This document shows positions 58,087-64,000 of a DNA stretch of 64,000 bases, in pieces. The DNA lies in assembly GCF_016097555.1 (NCBI RefSeq), contig NC_054701.1, positions 4,575,808 to 4,639,807 of the forward strand, written 5' to 3'. Below the pieces are notes generated by a model that worked only from the letters and a program-made list of their open reading frames with translations, was not told the origin of the DNA and did not search any database. The translations under genes and the position numbers were made by a program. The DNA is from Gigantopelta aegis. Its lineage: Eukaryota > Mollusca > Gastropoda > Neomphalida > Peltospiridae. How positions within the stretch are numbered: position 1 is the stretch's first letter; every line of letters starts with the position of its first letter.

Positions 58087-59795
58087 ACGCGTGATTTACA
58101 ACATACCCTTAACATGTTTCACAATTATTGTAATAAATGGAAGCTTAAAATCAATATCAACAAGACAAACATTTTAATTTTTAATGGCACAACCAATGAT
58201 TACAAGAAATATTTTACAATCGGAAATAAAGTTCTCCAAAACGTTAAAATATAAATATTTAGGTTTAACTTTTAATAAGCAAAACAAGTTCAACACAACA
58301 AGAAAAAATGTATCCCAACAAGCTACAAAAGCAATGTATTTTGTTTTATCTAAATCTAAAGATAACAATCTATCAGTAGAATGTAAGTTAAAATTGTTTG
58401 ACACTATGATATTACCTATTCTTCTGTATGGATGTGAATTATGGGGTTATGAAAACACTGACATTATTGAAAACATACACATACATTTCCTGAGACGGCT
58501 GCTTCCTGTTAAAAAAAACCCTATCCTTTCTATTGCATGCATTTATGTTACAGGACTACACTTGGATTCAACATATTAATCAATTATTTAACAACCTAGG
58601 TATGACTGATAAATGGCTGTCTCAAAGATTTTGAACAAAAAACAACTTTTTGAATGTATCAAATTGAGACAACATGACCAATACCTTCAAATTTGGAACA
58701 ATAACATTGCATCATCTTCTAGAGGCAAAAAGTATACAATTTTTAAAAACCGACTAATTAAAAAACAACAACACCTCACCATAATGCCTGAAAAACTATG
58801 GATCATTATTCTTAAATTCAGAACATCAAATCATTATCTCCCGATTGAAATAGAACGATGGAATAATAAACCAGTAGAAAATGGCTATGCACACTTTGTG
58901 ATTCTAACGATATTGGTGATGAATATCATTATCTATTCACTTGTGCCTTCTTTACTAAGTCTCAAAAAGCACTCCTAAAGCAATATTATTATGTAAACCC
59001 CAATACCCTAAAATTGAAAGAATTAATGACTAGTAATAAAATAAGTGTCCTAAGAAAAGTCATCAAATTAATTAAAGAAATTAATGATAAATTTAAAAGA
59101 CCATAGCTATGTGTATCAATATATACCACATCACTCGAGTTAAAGATGCTTTATTATTATTGCACAGATGTCTCTAGTTTAATCAATCGGAGGTGGGATT
59201 TAGCTCAGTCGGTTGAATGCTCGCTTGAGGTGCTCGCGTCGCAGGATCGAACCACCTCGGTTGATCCATTCAGCTGATTGGTTTTTTCGCGTGACAACCA
59301 GTGCACCACAATTGGAGAAAGGCCGTGCTATGTGTTTTCCTGTCTGTAGGAAAGTGCATATAAAAGATCCCTTTCTGCATTAGAAAACATGTAGCGTGTT
59401 TCCTCTGATGACTACGAGTCAGAATTACCAAATGTTTGACATCCAATAGCCGATGATTAATTAATCGATGTGCTCCAGTGGTGTCGTTAAACAAAAACAA
59501 ACTATTTTAATAAATCGAAATATACTAGTACATGTATAAAATATTATATAATGAACTTCAATTATTCTACTATACCTAATATTATTGACTTATTGTATAT
59601 ATGTATTTTTGTTCTGTCCATACATTGTATTTCTGTATACATGTATTTATATAATTTAACTATTCATATACTATATTATTTACTATTTAATGTTCTCCTG
59701 TAAACCCTGTCCTGTCTTGTCACATATTATACTATGTATTTGTTCATGTTTCCCCATATGCTGTTGCCTAACAGCCTGGGTGTAATAAAGTTCTG
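58087..59795 (+). mobile_element. LINE 3' end with a nested SINE
   Basis: Reverse-transcriptase C-terminal region of a non-LTR retrotransposon. DLQHTLNMFHNYCNKWKLKI then NINKTNILIF is followed by a frame change to KYLGLTFNKQNKF, QATKAMYFVLSKS, LFDTMILPILLYGCELWGYE and FLRRLLPVKK. Another change leads to FRTSNHYLPIEIERWNNKP and (other frame) NDIGDEYHYLFTCAFFTKS, ending at tag 59104-59106. These are the thumb and C-terminal motifs usual in such ORF2 proteins. There are at least three frame breaks and no endonuclease or RT core. The 3' tail resumes after the SINE and ends near aataaagttctgtgttattt (about 59785). Clade not assigned. Confidence 0.88.
59190..59505 (+). mobile_element. tRNA-headed SINE inserted in the LINE tail
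   Basis: Head gaggtgggatttagctcagt and cgcgtcgcaggatcgaacca, tail ccagtggtgtcgttaaac. Flanked by a near-perfect 12-bp duplication (tttaatcaatcg at 59178-59189, tttaataaatcg at 59506-59517), so it inserted after the LINE. Confidence 0.93.
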
Positions 59796-60430
59796 TGTTA
59801 TTTTCTACTGTGGCATGTACATGGTTCATCATGCAAGCTGGGTATGGGTAGGTATAGTCCGGAGGGACGTAGTAAGTGTGGTTGTTACTATGAAAAGTAT
59901 TGACTTAACGTGCCCCGAGATCTTGGGCAGATACACATAATGAAACATAATACCACAATGTCACAATGTCATGCAAACAACTAGTTTGGTTGTGACGTCA
60001 GTATTATTTAGAAATAATAGTCTTCGACAGAGGTTTATCACAAGCGTTTGATAGCGAACTGTGGAGAGAGAATATCAGAATGTCTAGGGCAATCACAGTA
60101 GTGTTGGTTTAGAACATCAGTTCACTATGGCCATGGATGTAGCCAATTGGTCACCAGAGAAATGATCACAGACCAGTTGCTCACTGGGAAAATACTATTA
60201 TGAAAATATTTTTAAAGGGTCAAATGCTGCTTAGATGTATTTATTTATTTATTTTTATTTTTTGTTTGAGTTGGTTATATTTTTGGAATCTAAAAGACAA
60301 AACCGTAATACACTATCAGGGGCGTATGTCGAATAGGAATTTGGCAAACTAGTGGTTGATTCCCCTAATCACTGTCTAGTGCCTCCTCTATAGGAGGACA
60401 GCCACTCCTGAGGAGATATTTTACTGGCGA
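59796..60430. other. Gene-free stretch
   Basis: No gene recognised. Its right part (acaaaaccgtaatacactat, from about 60299) resembles the lead-in of the 41.6-kb minisatellite. Confidence 0.4.
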
Positions 60431-60700
60431 TTTCACCCCTCTTGCACCGCCATAGAGGACTGCCATTATCAGACTAGTGTATTAAATCAAAACTAGCACA
60501 ACAGTTCAGATTTCACCCGCTTGCATCGCCATAGAGGACTGCCATTATCAGACTAGTGTATTAAATCAAAACTAGCACAACAGTTCAGATTTCACCCGCT
60601 TGCATCGCCACAGAGGACTGCCATTATCAGACTAGTGTATTAAATCAAAACTAGCACAACAGTTCAGATTTCACCCGCTTGCATCGCCATAGAGAGGACT
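60431..60700. repeat. 79-bp tandem repeat, about 3.5 copies
   Basis: The unit runs tttcacccgcttgcatcgcc, atagaggactgccattatca, gactagtgtattaaatcaaa, actagcacaacagttcaga. It shares the core cttgcatcgcc...ggac-gcca with the 63-bp array at 41594. Confidence 0.92.
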
Positions 60701-60877
60701 GTCACTCCCCGACTAGTTTACTCAATCAAAAGCAGTTACAAAGTCTCAGCGTCCACTTATGACTTATAATCGAAAGCTATTTCTCCAAGACCTTTTGTCA
60801 GCAAACACTTGGCACAGATTCTGAACGTGACTCCGGGCTGTCTACTCGTTACACGCTTCTCCTGGGGTTGTCTCCCC

Positions 60878-60997
60878 TCATTCTGCTATTAGTGTGGCTG
60901 CCATGCCTCGGTCTATATCCAAAAAGTCGGTCAGCGCCCCGACTAAAGCAATAGTGACCATCAGTAGAAGACAGGTGACAATGTTTGAAGACCACTG
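60878..60997 (-). CDS. Weak candidate last exon of a second CD225-like gene
   Basis: After a possible acceptor (ctgacaacag) the minus strand reads QWSSNIVTCLLLMVTIALVG then ALTDFLDIDRGMAATLIAE and tga. A strongly hydrophobic stretch of about 20 residues followed by a charged tail has the form of the second membrane segment of CD225 proteins (compare LIIVSIILAIVAGALALAMY in the 52.3-kb gene). Short, without an identifiable partner exon carrying the first hairpin. It could be chance. Confidence 0.25.
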   Translation of the reverse strand, partial: QWSSNIVTCLLLMVTIALVGALTDFLDIDRGMAATLIAE

Positions 60998-61218
60998 CTG
61001 TTGTCAGTGCCCTTCACGTTTTGTTTATAATAGCTGCTTACTCTTCTCATATAGCCTCCTACATTCAACTATAAAGAACATTCTCAGGCGCTTGTGTGGG
61101 GAATTCAGCAGGGGAGGGGGGGGGGGGGTCTGGACTGTGGCGACCAGTTTATAGAGGGGGAGAGCAAATTTGCTTCAGCTGGTAGAGGTATCGACCCCCG
61201 AAACCTTACTCGTGCACT

Positions 61219-61456
61219 TGCAATATAATGGTTGTCATTTACAAGCTGTCGCCTGGCTCTGCAATAGGATGGTTGTCACTTACAAGCTGTCGTCTGGCTT
61301 TGCAATAGGATGGTTGTCACTTACAAGCTGTCGTCTGGCTCTGCAATAGGATGGTTGTCACTTACAAGCTGTCGCCTGGCTCTGCAACAGGATGGTTGTC
61401 ACTTACAAGCTGTCGCCTGGCTCTGCAATAGGATGGTTGTCACTTACAAGCTGTCG
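61219..61456. repeat. 41-bp minisatellite, about 6 copies
   Basis: The unit runs ctctgcaataggatggttgt, cacttacaagctgtcgcctg, g. On the minus strand each unit contains an acceptor-like tcctattgcag and, 16 bases later, a perfect donor gtaagt. Confidence 0.94.
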
Positions 61457-61642
61457 TAATCTGATAGTTCACGCCAAACACATTGCTTTATTTGTCGTGT
61501 CGTCGTCAAAGATAACGTGATGTACATTCCACAATGGTGATGATGGTGTTTACGGAGCAGGAAGACGTGGAACTGGTATTGTCACGTGATCACCTGGAGC
61601 AGCCGTAACCCGTTAGTCAGGGGGCCACATCGAGCTATCGTG
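61448..61642 (-). promoter_or_regulatory. Possible noncoding exon, minus strand
   Basis: 195 nt bounded by a very strong acceptor (ctttctcttttttag) and a perfect gtaagt donor that is the first of the 41-bp units. All three frames contain stops, so if transcribed it would be a leader exon. Speculative. Confidence 0.25.
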
Positions 61643-62533
61643 CTAAAAAAGAGAAAGATTTTACAAAGATATACTTTTTTAAACTCAAAATATCATCAGT
61701 ATTATCATTGGTAAATATGAAAACCAAAGATACTTTTCCAAAACGGATTGCCTTAATATATTACACCATGTTTTATAGTGTTAGGGGTAAACAAGCAAAA
61801 AATGCAATTATGGACCGATAATGTTTATCGATCTGTTAAGGCCCACTTTATGAAATAATTATTGAGAAAAAGTAAAATGTTTGCATTACATTAGTAGTTA
61901 TGTATATAATGAAGTAGAAATAGGCATATAATAGTAAGTTTTGTAAACGCTTCTTTGCAATATCTCACTAGGGAAAATTAAAAAAACAAACAATATTGCA
62001 ATGACACGGACTGTCCATTTATAAATACCAGTCATATTACCAATACCACTCTATCGTACAAAATATAGACAATTACTCGTCGGACAAATGCTTACCCAAA
62101 AAGAGAATATATATGCTCATTTATTTTGTACGAGACATACCAGATGATCTGAATCTAAACCATGCCCTGGACAGCTTTGATTTGACCTATGAAACCAGTA
62201 TCTCCAGGCGTCTTCTGGCTTGGTATCATCATTGTGAAATGTGCACATCGTTAATCTTGCTTGATGACTGCTCCAGAAATAACATCTTGGTGTCCAGCAG
62301 CTTGTGGAGTCAGAACTATTATCTGTTTGGAGAAAGACCAAGTCATGGCAGCCATATTTATTCTGCATATAGTAAAAAGGAAAACGTAGGAATTTCAGAG
62401 GTCCCTTTGGAATGTGTGCCAAGGGTTCAGACTATCCTTAGATAGTGATTACTTCCGAAAATATAACAAACCGAAACCCCCAAAAAACTAATTTATACAG
62501 AATTCTTCTTATATTTTTGGGAGCCGGTATTTG
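61643..62533. other. Gene-free stretch
   Basis: AT-rich. A 110-codon open frame at 62113-62445 shows no recognisable motif and no splice context, so it is not called as a gene. Confidence 0.4.
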
Positions 62534-62695
62534 CTAACTGAGCAACTGTACGATGACCATTTGTCCAGTGACTCCAGCCAAGAAGAGTACTATGATTGCC
62601 ACTGTGTGGAGTTTGGTAAACGCTTCCCTCACTTGATATCCTTTCTGATGGAATGGGTGAAGGTTCTCACAAAGGTCAACCAATGGTCTAGACAT
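62534..62695 (-). CDS. Weak candidate small membrane protein or CD225-like last exon
   Basis: 53-codon frame MSRPLVDLCENLHPFHQKGY then QVREAFTKLHTVAIIVLFLA and GVTGQMVIVQLLS, stop tag. KGYQVREAFTKLHTVAII resembles the G---A---S--A--L-I-- approach to the second membrane segment in CD225 proteins, on the same strand as the 52.3-kb gene. The start could instead be an internal Met of a longer spliced protein. No partner exon was found. Confidence 0.25.
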   Translation of the reverse strand: MSRPLVDLCENLHPFHQKGYQVREAFTKLHTVAIIVLFLAGVTGQMVIVQLLS

Positions 62696-63489
62696 TCAGA
62701 AATTCTCTCTCCACTAAGCGTCATATAGATGCATTTCACCACACCCAAAACTGACACGTGTACATGATCAGAAAGTGATTGAACGAACCACCTCATCACT
62801 CACATTATGAATACACCAGATGTAAAACTGTCAAGACAAAACCGTGAACCGCGATCCCTAACAACATGTTTTAAAATGTTTATAACATTAAATTAAATAC
62901 TGCCACTGCGACAAGTATGGTTGTATTTTGTAAAGTAATAACTAAAGATTACACTAAAATGAAAGCTAACAAAAAGGTATTCTAATTAACATTGATTAAA
63001 CATTACATGATTTAGGTTTAAAAATCAACCTTTTAATATTTTTTTATGGACCCAAATATTGACATATTTATTTTAGTTCATCTAAAGCCGAAAACATATT
63101 AAAATATACTGGTAACAAGGTGAAATCATCGGTTAAACTTGTACCACTGGTCTGATGGTGATGTTGATTCTATCGTTAGCGGAAATGTCACCTAATATTT
63201 TGAGCTGTTGTGGAATCGAAACAATGATTATAGAAAAACAATAAACCAAGATAATTAAACTTATTAACAACTTCTAACTGATTTCCGTTGTAAAACCATA
63301 CTTCATTATTTCGTATTTCCCTATGTTTCGAAAATTAACAATCTTATCCGTGTTGACAGTTAAATTTCATTTTACGGTATAATTTGATAGTGAAGTGAGC
63401 ATTGTTTGTATCTGACGTTTGTGCTAAAAGTACCATATCATCGACATACAATAACATTAATAAAAATATAGTTAGCATCTGTATTTCAT
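62696..63489. other. Gene-free stretch
   Basis: AT-rich; nothing recognised. Confidence 0.4.
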
Positions 63490-63885
63490 ACCGGCCTCAG
63501 TGGCGTCGTGGCAGGCCATCGGTCTACAGGCTGGTAGGTACTGGGTTCGGATCCCAGTCGAGGCATGGGATTTTTAATCGAGATACCGACTCCAAACCCT
63601 GAGTGAGTGCTCCGCAAGGCTCAATGGGTAGGTGTAAACCACTTGCACCGACCAGTGATCCATAACTGGTTCAACAAAGGCCATGGTTTGTGCTATCCTG
63701 CCTGTGGGAAGCGCAAATAAAAGATCACTTGCTGCCTGTCGTAAAAAGAGTAGCCTATGTGGCGACAGCGGGTTTCCTCTAAAAACAGCGTCAGAATGAC
63801 CATATGTTTGACGCCCAATAGCCGATGATAAGATAAAAAATCAATGTGCTCTAGCGGCGTCGTTAAATAAAACAAACTTCTTCTT
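63490..63885 (+). mobile_element. Full-length SINE with a second tRNA head, 11-bp target duplication
   Basis: Head ccggcctcagtggcgtcgtg with B box gggttcggatccca, body as in the 40803 copy, tail gtcgttaaataaaacaaact. Flanked by ctgtatttcat at 63479-63489 and 63886-63896. Very similar over its whole length to the inverted copy at 40803-41197. Confidence 0.95.
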
Positions 63886-63931
63886 CTGTATTTCATTGTA
63901 TGGACAGTTATAAGATAAGAATTGCATTTAA

Positions 63932-64000
63932 AGGGACAGACCCTAGTTTGAACCCGTGAAATTTAACACTACGTTTAGTTAATCTACAAAACTGTAACAC
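63932..64000. mobile_element. Start of a third TTAA-flanked piggyBac-like element
   Basis: TTAA (63928-63931) followed by agggacagaccctagtttga and, later, ttaatctacaaaactgtaac, which matches the left region of the elements at 34983 and 40106. Cut by the window end. Confidence 0.75.

Noticed and set aside
62113-62445. 110-codon plus-strand frame and 101-codon minus-strand frame
   Set aside because: No recognisable motif, both strands are open over the same stretch, and no convincing splice or start context. Such lengths occur by chance in a window this size.
46780-63885. tRNA gene calls suggested by A and B boxes
   Set aside because: Each occurrence is the head of a SINE with a shared non-tRNA body; none folds as a complete tRNA with a 3' end of its own.

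Overview
This is a eukaryotic, intron-rich, AT-rich stretch with a very heavy repeat load. A ribosomal protein gene, a smoothelin-type gene, a Ly6 gene and a CD225 gene are all spliced, so the source is an animal. The tRNA-headed SINEs and the CAGGG-ended DNA elements look like repeats I associate with molluscs, so a mollusc (probably a gastropod) is my inference. The species cannot be named from the sequence. One run of exactly 200 N marks an assembly gap at 44883-45082. I saw no LTR element, no virus-like element and no CRISPR array.

Region by region. (1) 1-16.5 kb, plus strand: the 3' part of a smoothelin-like gene. Three phase-matched versions of the exon encoding the first helix of the C-terminal calponin-homology (CH) domain lie in a row (373-487, 2611-2695, 6503-6593). 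Two constant exons follow (9087-9238, 9805-9952), then a long AT-rich 3' region. The introns hold a 24-copy 73-bp minisatellite and a 13-copy 32-bp minisatellite. (2) 17.2-18.7 kb: an apparently intact Tc1-type DD34E transposon. (3) 21.0-26.6 kb, minus strand: ribosomal protein eL29 in three coding exons, with a candidate noncoding first exon near 31.4 kb. Its introns contain several DNA elements. The largest is a 2.2-kb element at 28417-30647 with 400-bp inverted ends, a perfect 10-bp target duplication and a decayed RecQ-like helicase start just inside one end. (4) 32.3-39.4 kb, plus strand: a three-exon GPI-anchored Ly6-domain gene, 150 aa, assembled here with matching splice phases. (5) 39.5-50 kb: repeat-dominated, with TTAA-flanked elements, SINEs, minisatellites, a dead Tc1 copy, the gap, and one short acidic open frame. 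(6) 49.9-52.2 kb: a hAT-type element with a transposase remnant. (7) 52.3-58.0 kb, minus strand: a CD225/dispanin two-pass membrane protein gene with a single coding exon and a good TATA promoter plus noncoding first exon about 4.7 kb upstream. (8) 58.1-59.8 kb: the 3' end of a LINE with a SINE inserted in its tail. (9) 60.3-64 kb: minisatellites, two weak candidate exons that could belong to further CD225-like genes, a full-length SINE and the start of another TTAA element.

How the genes relate. The host genes are unrelated functions lying side by side: a cytoskeletal CH-domain protein, a ribosomal protein, a GPI-anchored surface protein and a membrane protein. The eL29 and Ly6 genes appear to run head to head from a region near 31.4-32.5 kb. 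The most unusual biology is in how repeats touch the genes: minisatellites carrying splice-site-like signals, minisatellites born from transposon ends, and a repeated 5-bp target-duplication pattern in CAGG-ended elements.
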